Below, piece after piece: positions 33,004-43,059 of a stretch of DNA of 64,000 bases (the first letter of the stretch is position 1; every line of letters begins with the position of its first letter). Source of the DNA: Sycobia sp. Sy_11. Lineage: Eukaryota; Arthropoda; Insecta; Hymenoptera; Epichrysomallidae. The stretch spans positions 1,061,501 through 1,125,500 of the forward strand of contig JACCIC010000177.1 in assembly GCA_018907035.1 (NCBI GenBank), in the 5' to 3' direction. The translations under genes and the position numbers were made by a program. The notes under the pieces are model-generated. The model was not told where the DNA came from. It was given only the letters and a program-made list of their open reading frames with translations, and did not search any database.

Positions 33004-35270
33004 ATGGCTACATCGGATATCTCGTTCCTTCAAATTAACTTGCACCACTGCAAAGACGCCTCTGCCATTCTGCAAAGGAGTTTGGCGGGGGTGCACACAT
33101 GCATATCACTAATCCAACAATCTTGGATAGCAAAGGGGCGATAAGGGGACTGGGGTCTAGGGTCACGTGTATTAGAGACGAAGAGGCACTAAGGCTTAGA
33201 GCAGGTATCCTGATAAAGGGTGTAAGTATTGTGCTCCTGCTCGGCCTCTGTACTGGAGAGCTAGCGGTGGTCTCTATAGAGGTAGCGGGGATTGGACAAG
33301 TAGTCGTAACATCCGCCTAGCTTCCATATGAAAGCACTAAAAACCCAACTGGGGAAATCCGGAGACTGGTGAAACATTGTACGATTCGAAGCCTTCCACT
33401 AGTCCTAGGCTATGATGCGAGCTCACACCACAGGGTGTGCGGACGAATGAGAGGGGCGCCAAACTACTAGAGTATCCATCAGAAACAGAGATAAAAATAC
33501 TCAATATGAGCGACACTCGCACCTTTCAAAATAGGCTAAGGGAGCAGGTTATTTATATAACTCTCTGCTCCACGCGGCTAGCCAACTTAATTAGAGGATG
33601 GAGGGTGGCGGATATGGAAACACATTCTGAACACTGCTAACATTCTCTTTGGGGATACCCAATGAGAAAGAACCAATCTGGATGTGGGATCCTAAGCGCA
33701 CACATTTGCATGGATATAAAAGGACCTTCGAGGACAAACTGAAGAACATACCTGATGACATCTAGGAGAAGCGAACTCTTGAAAGCGTTGCGAATTCTTT
33801 TAGTGATGCCATCAGACATGCCTTTGAGGAAAACTGTCGCCCTAAACAAGCGAAGCACAAAGTCGAGGTCAGCTGGTGGAATAGGAAACTAGGTTACCTA
33901 AAAGGGAAAACCAAGCGTCTTCGTAAGACAGCCAAGCGAACAAGTAGAGATCTGCTTGGAATGCATAAAGATTGTCTGGGCACGAATATAGATATGCAGT
34001 AAGGATGGTGTAAGACAAAGTTGGAAGAATTACTGTGAAACACCTACGAAGGAAAAGAGACGGCTGGGTTGAGCAGGATTCTTTCAAAGAATCATGATGC
34101 CATCCTTAGCACGTTGAAACGTCCCGACTGCAGTTATGCAACAGAGGATGAAGAAACGTTGAGATATCTCATCCAAGCACACTTTCCTAAATTCTGTGGC
34201 GCAGAACAGAAAGAGGACATAACAGTGCCCGAGAAAGTATAGTCTGAGTATGCTAGACTCGGTGCTAACCAGGCGCTAGGAATTCAGATTGGCTATTAAG
34301 TCATTTGATCTATTTAAAGCACCGGGACCGGATGGATTTTATCCGTCTTTTTTGCAAAGCGCCGAAAATACCATAGTCGGACCGATGATAAAAATGGCTA
34401 GGGCAACTATCACTCTCTGTCGTGTCCCATCTAGATGGCTAGGCACAAGAGTGTTATTCATACCTAAAGCAGGCAAATGTGGGTATACATCCCCAAAGGT
34501 TTCTCTACCCATTAGCATGACGTCCTTTATCCTTAAGACGGTAGAAAAGATGATTAACAGATTGATCAGGGACAATGCCTTGATGAAGAATCGACTTCAT
34601 AGAGAGCAACACGCTTATTGCGCCGGAATAAGCCATATCACGGGGAGATATTAAAGAAGCTATGCATAGACATGACATTCCCTCATACATTGCGGAATGG
34701 ATTGACCATATGTTGGGAAATTGCATTCTGAAAAGCAGTAAAGAGAATATGAACCTACGAGACATCGTGGAATCTGAATGCCCACGGGCTGGCGTTTTAG
34801 CTCCACTCATATGGTGCCTCGTGGTGAACGATCTTTAGAAACGACTGAACGACATGGGTTATACGGCAGTTGGTTATGCCTACGATATCATGACTATCGC
34901 CAGAGGACCCTTTTTAAGCACCCCTATGGGGATCGTACGAGGTACCCTCAACGTGGTGGACAGATAGTGCAGACAGACAGGTCTGACTGTTAATCCTAGG
35001 AAGACTGAAGTCATAGTCTACACCAGAAAATACAAATGAAATAGAGAATGCAACTTGACTCTAGGAGGGCTCTTAACCCTCAAGAATCAAGTGAAATACC
35101 TAGGTGTTCTCATCCATAGTAAGACCTTGACGAGTGCGGTTGCAAAAGCCCTCCTCAGAGTCAAAAGCTTACTCGGAGAGGTTAGCAGGGAAGGGCCACT
35201 AGTTCTTCCCCAAAGAACTAGACGGAAAGGCATTTTCCGTGAAACTGAAGTCCAAATATGCGAATAAGTA
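33004..35270 (+). pseudogene. Non-LTR ORF2 (endonuclease and RT), 3' truncated
   Basis: Begins MATSDISFLQINLHHCKDAS, the usual start of an apurinic-type endonuclease; later endonuclease motifs are LPLVLGYDASSHH and ITLCSTRLANLIRGW. Reverse transcriptase is seen from 34280: FKAPGPDGFYPSFLQ, RVLFIPKAGKCGYTS, then CPRAGVLAPLIW and GYAYDIMTIARG, where the catalytic YADD box has lost its first Asp, and GLTVNPRKTEVIVYT. Many stops, a deletion after HAYCAG and the lost RT Asp make it inactive. The sequence ends in the RT thumb near 35270 with no poly(A). Best placed in the R1/LOA/Jockey group; the exact clade is uncertain. Confidence 0.85.
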
Positions 35271-35314
35271 TACTATAGGAATACTGGCACACAGACATTC
35301 GTACACAGCAAAAA

Positions 35315-35348
35315 GTGTGCCAGAATGTATACATTTATTCTGGCACAC
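35315..35348. repeat. Perfect 12-bp hairpin
   Basis: GTGTGCCAGAAT and its reverse complement ATTCTGGCACAC are separated by a 10-base loop; a third partial copy (CTGGCACACAG) lies at 35284. It could be the end of an unknown element. I see no terminator role for it. Confidence 0.6.
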
Positions 35349-35559
35349 TCTTACTCCTTAAAATTGTGTCAGTATACCATCTGACGTGAAAGGACGAATT
35401 ACTTAAGGATCTGTTCGAATCAAGCAATGTTTTGAGGAGTAGGAAGTACGACTTGAAATGTGCCATGATGCCTCTTGCTATTAAAACTACTTTTTTAGTA
35501 GTTTTTTTCTATTGCTTGTTGATGGAGGACTTATCTCTAAAATATTATCCATTGACTAT

Positions 35560-36420
35560 TTAAATAACCTTTCTCGCATCTCCACTTATTGGATTATACT
35601 GAACGATGCCGTAATGCAAGATCAAACGATAAGCTGTAGTTTTGTCTGGAAAGTTATTTCTTGCCTCAATGTTTAGACGCACGTCTACAGGAGAGGAAAG
35701 GAAAGTGTGTTTTTATAAGAAGTGGCTAAAGATCTCTTGCATACTATGTTTTTTGAAAATTTACAAATATACATATATATCCATATATACATACATATAT
35801 ATTTGCATATATTCATACATACGTATCATAGAGTACCGTATATTGATTATTAGAAATGTCAAGATTTAGATTATTATACGGATAATATTGTTATTAATAT
35901 TACAATGATTAAAACTTAGATTTGCAGCAGGTTAATTTTTTTTCTTCGTCTGTAAGCCGAGAATAACAAAACGAGGTTTTCCCAATTGATTGGAAGTTTC
36001 TATTGTTCAGATATGCTTGTTAGCGCTTGATAGAACATTTTAGTCAAATAGTTACCATGCATGAAAGCCCAAAATCATACTCAGTGGAATAGCAACATCA
36101 AATTTTCCTTGTATATCCACCAGACATTTCGATGATTCTTAATTGCCAGCCGAGTCTCCATTTTCAAGCATGAGAGTCTCATTGGGAATAAACGAAGTCA
36201 ACCTTTTCATTACAGCACTTAATCTGACATTCTTCTGTTGTCTATTTGTACTCCATTCATTCCATAGCGAATTTCATCAAATAGATAATAAATAGCATTG
36301 TTCACAAATGTAGATTTCATCGGCAAGCTGTCATCAGTTTTACTAAACTTTTCAGTAATATGGATAGAACTTTGAGATGGTAGAAGACGCAAATCTTGAT
36401 GTTGAATTGAAATACGTTTT
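35560..36420 (-). pseudogene. Polinton/Maverick capsid-like protein remnant
   Basis: Minus-strand pieces match a protein that recurs in insect Polinton elements: FVNNAIYYLFDEIRYGMNG (about 36265-36325), an IPLSMILGF-like segment near 36090, IGKTSFCYSRLTDE-type sequence near 35950, and a C-terminal stretch with NFPDKTTAYRLILHYGIVQY (about 35600-35660). I take it as the double-jelly-roll capsid candidate. Several segments between the motifs are deleted and frames are broken; a TA-rich insertion lies at 35765-35820. It is the first of a run of Polinton-type genes up to 45.9 kb. Confidence 0.6.
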
Positions 36421-36659
36421 TGGAAATTATTATCAAAACTTAGTGCTGTATATGGCTGGCGCGATGGTCACAATTTTTGGAATTTCGTCCATTTTCAAGA
36501 AGCAACAAAAAATTATACAAGTGAATCTTTTCCACGAACTTTTAGATTTGATAACTTTAGAAGAACTGATGTTCTTTCGTGTTAACGATTTTAAATTCTT
36601 CAATCGACTGATTGTCTATTGATATGCTGGATTGCTTGCGAGTGCTAGAATTATAAACA

Positions 36660-37020
36660 ATCCCCATAATATAGATTGGATATAACGTCTAATAGTAATT
36701 TCCTCTCTTCGAAAATTAACCAATTTTCCGTCTTGATCAACGATTCGAATTGGAATAATGAACTATAGATTTAACGCTCAGTAGTAGATAGATAAAATAA
36801 GATGAAACTTCTATGATTGAATATCCTGGAGGAACATTGGAAAAGAATTCATGATTGGCATGAATCTTTTTATTGTTAATACAAATTTTCGCAGTAATAT
36901 TACACTCAACTCTGTATTTGTGCTCGCTAGCGTGCTCTGTATTTTCCTTGAGAATGTGGGCAGTAAAGCCGAGAAGGCGACCTATTGATACTTGAGGTTT
37001 AAGACCCTATGGAATACTGC
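36660..37020 (-). pseudogene. Polinton-associated protein remnant (penton-like candidate)
   Basis: On minus: ANHEFFPNVPPGYS-type segment near 36840, then IRIVDQDGKLVNFRREEITI (about 36690-36760). The pair of motifs is typical of a second structural protein found beside the capsid gene in insect Polintons. The name penton-like is an inference from that neighbourhood. Frames are broken between the two motifs. Confidence 0.5.
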
Positions 37021-37160
37021 AATTTATTACACTTCTAAATGAGTTATTACTGGCTTTCAAGGAAAATTTGAATTCATTTTAATTTCAATGTGGTTGATAA
37101 AAATTAATGTATATCGTCAATCTCGTAACTATCAGTGGGAATAGTAACAAATTCCCATTG

Positions 37161-37364
37161 TTGAGGCCTACAATGGCTCGATCGCTAGAGCGGAGGACTA
37201 GTGATTTGGTGATCTGAGTACAAATCCCGATGTCGGCCGAATGACACAGATACCGCTGTAATAATTTACATGTGATTTGTTTACAAACACATCGCAGACC
37301 TCCGTCGCTGATTATCACCGGTATTTGGAAGCATAAATAGAGCGATGTTAAATAACAGAAAAAA
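37161..37364 (+). mobile_element. tRNA-derived SINE, copy 2
   Basis: Same head and body as 5341-5547 (ACAATGGCTCGATCGCTAGA; GTACAAATCCCGATGTCGG, B box with one change) and the same GATGTTAAATAAC poly(A) end. A 12-bp duplication AAATTCCCATTG flanks it exactly (37149-37160 and 37365-37376), so the insertion is young enough to keep a perfect target duplication. Confidence 0.9.
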
Positions 37365-37392
37365 AAATTCCCATTGTAAATATAGCTTATTA

Positions 37393-38510
37393 TTAGGTGT
37401 ACAGATAAGTTTCCGCCGTTTTGAAAAGATGTCGAACCCGATAAGATAACATCGAAACTGTCAGCTATAAAAAGTCGTATAGTATATGTTGACATATGAA
37501 AACAATAAGTTTTTAATACCTCAGACTTAAGCGGTATTTGGGGTAAGCGTCATTTGGGGAATTGTTGATTTACTTCTTTTATTTAAAGCAATTTGCAGCT
37601 GAAGCACATCGGCTATTCATAGAAGCATATAGTGGTGTTAATTTGAGTGAGAGAAGCTTCCGGGAGTGGTTGCAAAAATTAAAAAGTGATGATTTTGACG
37701 TGGAGGACAAAACACGCAATCGAAGGCCCAAATTGTATGATGACACAGAATTGAAAGATTTACTGGAGGAACATCAACAAAATCCTGGGTATAGTCCAAA
37801 AACAAGGAAATTGGGTTCCTTACGAACGGAAGCTAAGAGACGTCGAGTGTCGCTTATTCGCTTGCAAACAAGTGCTCAAAGGGCAGAATTGCGATTTCTA
37901 TATCGAATCGTGATGGGAGACGAAAAGTAGATTCACTACGACAACCTCAAGCGTAGGATGTCATGCGGTAATCCCGGGCATACCTCTACTTCGATGGCCA
38001 AGACAAACGTTCATGGCAAGAAACTAATGCTGTGCATTTGGTGGGATCACCTTGAAGTAATCTATTACGAACTACTCCAACACAATCAAACCATCACCAG
38101 GGAACGTTACCAACAATAGCTGATGCAATTGAACACTAAACGTCCACAATATATCAAAAGGCGCGATAAAGCCATTTTTCAGCATGAAAACGCTCGGCCA
38201 CATGTTTCAAAAATCGTAAAGGAAACATTAGAAGCACTGAATTGGGACGTCCTACCCCACCCGCCATATTCACCAGACATTACTCCTTCTGACTACCACC
38301 TATTCCGGTCGATGACTCATGGTCTGGCTGAGCATGACCATTTTACTTACAAGGAATTGAGAAATTGAATTGAAGAATTGGTCGATCGCCTCAAAAGAAG
38401 AGCAATGTTTTATATGGGGTATCCATGTGCTGCCCGAAAGATGGTGAAAAATAGTAGAAAGTGATGGGCAATATTTTGAATGACATTATTTGTACCTTTT
38501 TTTTCTAGTA
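37393..38510 (+). pseudogene. Mariner-like element, 3' end missing
   Basis: Left TIR TTAGGTGTACAGATAAGTTT after TA; same family as 29139-30355 on the other strand. Transposase pieces: FYLKQFAAEAHRLFIEAYSG (HTH), a deletion in the linker, IVMGDEK followed by a stop where Trp is expected (D1), FQHENARPHVSK where D2 has become Glu, and HPPYSPDITPSDYHLFRSM (D3). The C-terminus WQYFE-type end is present, but the right TIR is lost at the junction with the next mariner. Confidence 0.88.
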
Positions 38511-38519
38511 TAGTAATAC

Positions 38520-39340
38520 CATCTCTATTGACTCATTCGTCAAGCTCGTCAAAATACCCAATTACAGCTTCGATTACTTCTTCATTGTCCGCAAATCTCT
38601 TACGACCAAGCCAGTTTTTGAGGTTAGAAAACAGATAATAGTCACTCGGAGCTAGGTCTGGAGAGTAGGGAGGGTGCGGCATCAATTCAAACTTCAGATC
38701 ATCGATTTTAGCCATCACAACGATTGACGTGTGCCCTGATGCGTTATCGTGATTAAACAAGATTTTTTTCTTCGCGAGATGAGGTCGTTTAATTTTAACT
38801 TCGTGGCTAAAACGTTGCCAATAAGTCTGCGTGATATTGACCTGTGATATTTTTACCCTTTTTAAGGTAATCAATATATATATATAATACCTCCTACATC
38901 CCAAAAAACAGTAGCCATAACCTTGTTCGTCGAAAAAATTGTTTTTGCCTTCTTTGGAGTTGGTTCCCCTGGTCAAATCCACTGTTTAGATTATCCAGTT
39001 GTTTGGTTTCAGGAGTGTAGTGATGGACCCAAGTTTCATCAACGGTTACGAATCGACGAAAAAGACGACGCAAAAAATCGACACAAACGCGACACCCATC
39101 TTGCACAGAGCTTTTCCATATATAAATGTTGGTGCAAAATATTTTATACACGTTCACGTGACACCTTACAGGTCTCAGCTATCTCACGCACTTTTAATCT
39201 GCGGTCTTTCAGCACTATTTAATGGATTTTTTCGCTCATATCTGTAGTTGTGACCTCAATGGGGCATCCTGAGCGAGGCTCATCAGTGGTGCTCACACGA
39301 CCCTTTTTAAACTCGGAAACCCACTACGTAGCAGTTGAAT
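38520..39340 (-). pseudogene. Mariner-like element, irritans-type, both ends lost
   Basis: On minus: VTVDETWVHHYTPETKQ (D1), FNHDNASGHTS (D2), MPHPPYSPDLAPSDYYLFSNLK (D3, 34 residues after D2), then GRKRFADNEEVIEAV and the YFDELDE end. The N-terminal HTH half is readable to about 39340 (GHPIEVTT, SEFKKG). No TIRs remain: the 3' side abuts another mariner and the 5' side stops inside Polinton sequence at a point where the two share a few bases. Confidence 0.88.
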
Positions 39341-40110
39341 CGTATTTCATACGATCATAATTTGATAGCGCACGATTTAGCAAAATTAATTTGAAGTTTT
39401 TTTTTACTTGTCCGTTAACGTATCCAATACGTGGATTCAGATATAATCCCATTCCATGCTTATACGGCCTAAGATAGAGACTTTTACCTAAAGAAACAGT
39501 TTCCATCGTTTTATTTTGTCACCTATTTTCTTCATAATCTTTCTGTGGAGCTTTCGCATTATTTACTGCTAGCGCTATTCGAGTAGTACCTCCTGCAAGA
39601 GCAACAGTTACGCTGAGTCCTACAAATCGTGGTATAATAAACGGAAGTACTCCACCAATTTTAAAGGGTGGGGGTAGAATATTTGGAACGATAACTTTGT
39701 TTTTTCTGTCATTTTTCTTAACATCTTAACGAGATCTCCTTTAATGCAGATTTAATGACTTTGTACGAATTTTTCTTACTTTTAATGACATTTTCCCTGC
39801 CGTAATCAATTTACTGGATTTTAGTCACATTCTAGTTGTTGCCTTTAATTTCATAGCACTTGCTATGAAATCAACTAGAGCAGCGGCTTACTGAGGAAGA
39901 CTAGAATCAATTGCTTTAATACGCTGTCAAGCCTTATCATCAAGCTTCATATCAGCAATATTACGATTACTACTTTCTTAGCATACTGTATATCATGTCC
40001 TTTACATGCTTGATGAAGCGAATTTATTCCTGAATCAACTTTTTCATTCGCTTCATTAATTAATTCCTGGGCCACAGTGTTCATAACCACGAAGATGTAT
40101 TTCAAATTTT
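39341..40110 (-). pseudogene. Polinton minor-capsid-like and protease-start remnants
   Basis: On minus, from 40110 downward: NEANEKVDSGINSLHQACKG followed by HDIQYAKK, a His-Asp/Tyr pattern like the phospholipase A2-type motif at the start of Polinton minor capsid proteins; then a hydrophobic, Gly/Ala-rich stretch (GGVLPFIIPRFVGLSVTVAL) and LALAVNNAKAPQ-type helix; then LGKSLYLRPYKHGMGLYLNP. Last comes NRALSNYDRMKY, which resembles the start of the Polinton cysteine protease, before the mariner junction at about 39340. Frames are broken. Function names come from family knowledge of Polintons. Confidence 0.55.
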
Positions 40111-40229
40111 AAATTTTTGATTATTCTATCGAGTAAGCCTCCGCCACGTTTCAACTGTTTTCGACTATGAAAAAAGCATTTATATACTTTCATCGTTCAA
40201 TGATATATTTGACTTAGTCATCGGAACAT

Positions 40230-40800
40230 GGATCACACTGTGCAAACCATCCAACTCCCGTCAATTGTTTTGCGGCTCATCAAAATGCGGAAAAAGCAAA
40301 TCACTTATTAGCTTTAATCATTCATCCCAATGGTCTTAGATTTGAGAATGTGTATGTTTATTCAAAATCGTTAAACCAATCAAAAAGTTTATTTCTCAAA
40401 GTAATTTTAGAACCATTTAAAAATCTTTTGAATGTGTTACATATATACCATTTAGTGAATATGAATCTGTAATATCACGATCTGAAGTATTGCCCAATTC
40501 AATTACTATTTTTGATGTTGTTACTTTTGAGAAGCAGGATAGGGTCAGAGCATTTTTCTGCATAAGGAGACATAGAAGTGTACTGCTTCTATCGATGACA
40601 GTCAGCTGCTCATATACTAAAACATCTTATTAGAGATAATGTTAGTATGTTACTACTTTATCGTTAAGATGATGCTAATTTAAAATATATTTATGATGAT
40701 CATGTGGATATTCATTTAATTTTTAATGAATTACGAAATATTTGCCCTGAATTCTTGGAAAAATTGGAAAAATAAGAAATATAGATTTGTTATTATTGAC
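40230..40800 (+). pseudogene. Polinton packaging ATPase (FtsK/HerA type), copy 1
   Basis: Plus-strand frame pieces: CGSSKCGKSKSLISF gives an intact Walker A (GxxxxGKS), followed by ENVYVYSK-type strand sequence, YIPFSEYESVISRSEVLPNS, ITIFDVVTFEKQDRVRAFF (Walker B region, with one Asp replaced by Val) and SHQLLIY-like helix before LIRDNVSMLLLYR in another frame. In Polintons this enzyme is thought to pump DNA into capsids. Stops and frameshifts are frequent. Confidence 0.75.
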
Positions 40801-40929
40801 AAAGATAGCGCGATGGATAATGGTAGATATAGAATATAGCCTTTGACGATTTTGCAATAAAAAGAAATTAAGAAAATCTGAATCACTCTTCAATTTTATG
40901 CAATAACACAATCTCATGTCGAACTTTGG

Positions 40930-42000
40930 CAAAGAAAAGAATACCCTTATCTAGCTCTTGCAATCTTGTAAAGCTATTGAAAAAAAATCTGCACTATTAA
41001 AATAGAAGAGAGAGAATCTTGAACAAGTTGTAAGTGATGCATTGGAAACAGTCATTACACCATTTGAAAATCTCGTCGAATCAAAAAGAGAAAGTATACA
41101 GTCTTCCACTCCGATTTAGGATGATTACACTAATAAAAAGCCAACTATATCCAAAAAAAATTGATTTTTATGTTAGATATTAATATTCACTCAGCTTCCC
41201 TAAAAGATTATGATTCCAATGATGATTTTATCTCATTAGAGAACTCAATGATGAATTCGATATTCAATGCATGAAGACAATATTAAAACTAAATATTGAA
41301 GCATGTATGTACGCTTGGCGATTCAGAAACAGCCAATCAATTAATATCGTACCAAAGGAGGACGGAGACCGAAAAAATAACGTCAAAATCACTCAAAAAT
41401 CATGGTTATGCTCACTGTTTTCTTTGATTATCCTATTGTGCTTCATCATGAATTCCTTTAACCGGCCAAAAGGTTAAGAAACAATATTATTTGAGTGTTA
41501 AGCGTCGTTTGCGTGAAGATATTCGTCTCAAAAGGACAGATTTATGGAAAGACAATTCTTGCACCACATAATGCATCAACTCAAAAGACCACTTCGGAGA
41601 CACGATTTTGATCCAATTGAAGAAATAAGGCCGAATCGAAGAAGGAACTGATAGCCATTCCAAAATTCGAGTATAAAAAATATTTTGAAAATTAGAAGAA
41701 GCATTGGCATAGCTGCATTGCATCCGGAGGAGATTATTTTGAGGGGGATGAATACGATCTAGAAGATTAAATAAATAATAGTAACAGACCTAATAGTAAC
41801 GGACTAATGGAGCTACTCATAAAAAAGCCAGCCCACACATTGATTAGTGCATCAGATCGTGATAAAAATCACCGTATTCTGGAAGTAACAAGTGCTCACC
41901 GAAAAAAACATAGCAGAGATAAATCTATACGCTCTTGGAAGAGTACAATATATTTAAACATCATTGCATCGATGTTGCATTCGCAACAGTGCTAGGATTT
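40930..42000 (+). pseudogene. Polinton-associated ORF of unknown function, copy 1, split by a mariner
   Basis: Starts with VSDALETVITPFENLVESKR and an acidic/Ser-rich stretch, is broken at about 41290 by a mariner fragment, and resumes at about 41775 with ELLIKKPAHTLISASDRDKN and ILEVTSAHRKKHSRDKS. The same order occurs without the mariner at 45100-45730. I know this layout only as an uncharacterised protein that follows the ATPase in insect Polintons. Confidence 0.6.
41290..41770 (+). pseudogene. Mariner-like transposase fragment inside Polinton ORF
   Basis: In shifting frames: KIMVMLTVFFDYPIVLHHEF, VKRRLREDIRLKRTDLWKDN, then HNASTQKT (D2 region, decayed), EEIKAESKKELIAIPKFEYK-type sequence and HSCIASGGDYFEGDEYDLED. 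This is the C-terminal half of an MEQRICI-group mariner transposase, with the D3 segment deleted. No TIRs are visible. Confidence 0.75.
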
Positions 42001-42009
42001 TCACGAAAG

Positions 42010-42870
42010 TTGAAAATAGCTACAATTTTAATTCGCCTATAACTCTGTACAATTGTCTTTTGAAAGACCTCACATTAGGTTTTTAAATGCCACCAAAAAT
42101 TAGGGGCTCTGGGAGGAATTAAACGCTATTTCACCTGATCTTGGGCCAAAGTAGACGCAATTATTTGTCCAGAAGCAGAAGCCTTAGTAAAGAGACACTG
42201 AACTTCAGCTTCACTACTCAAGTTCTGTCATTATTAGTGTAAATTACTTTACAGAGACCTCGACAAGCAGTAAATCGGAAATGCTCAGCTAAAAATGTTT
42301 CTGCCGTAAGATTGGATACTAATTCCAAATGAACTGCTTTAACGACCAAATATACACAAACTGCCACATATCCTTTAAAGCATTTTTGTTCCCTTCCAGA
42401 ATATGCCATAATCCAAACGGGGCCTCCAAAATCGACTCCAGTGTGTTGAAAGAGTCGAGCAGGTCTTGCTCTAATTGCAGGGAGTGATCCCATCAACTAC
42501 TTCTGAATGCGAGCATTATATTGAATACATGTGATACATTGACAAACTACTTGTCAATACTTCGAGTATGCATTATCCAATAACTCTGTAAATAGCTTTG
42601 CACAATTGTAGCTCCGCCATGTAAAGTACAAAAGTGAGCTTTTCTAATAAGTAAAGCGGTAACATGATGCGTTTTTGATAGAACCACTGGGCGCTTCTCT
42701 GATTCACTTTTGATTCAAGTAAGAAAGAGTTACGCAATCTACTACCTATACTAAGCAAATTATTAGAGCCAATAAAAGGCATTAATTTGCGTAATGGATT
42801 TGTCGACGGAGGTTGCTATTCTGAAGACAAAATTCACAACTTATTGGAATCAACTGTTGGACTAATCTAA
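42010..42870 (-). pseudogene. BEL/Pao integrase fragment
   Basis: On minus: an upstream part with GSNNLLSIGSRLRNSFLLES and QLCKAIYR (zinc-binding N-terminal region of BEL/Pao integrases), then MGSLPAIRARPARLFQHTGV, DFGGPVWIM and YVAVCVYLVVKAVHLELVS, which are the D-bearing core start of this family, then CRGLCKVIYTNNDRT (second Asp region) and, in another frame, RAPNFWWH-type sequence where the family has PP.APHFGG. The usual HC.YC motif region is broken. No LTR is seen, so this is an isolated piece lodged in Polinton DNA. Confidence 0.85.
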
Positions 42871-43059
42871 TTAACGTAGAAGTTACTATTGAGATCTCCT
42901 CGGCCTCCGACATTCTCCGAATCTCGAGCCCTTATAATTCAAGCCCTTATAATTACATGAATTATGGGTTGCTCTTCTCAAACTGGTGAGAACAAAAAAT
43001 TATTTTTTTTCTTTCTTTCTTTATATCTGAAATATTGAATTAATTATTAAATAATTAAA

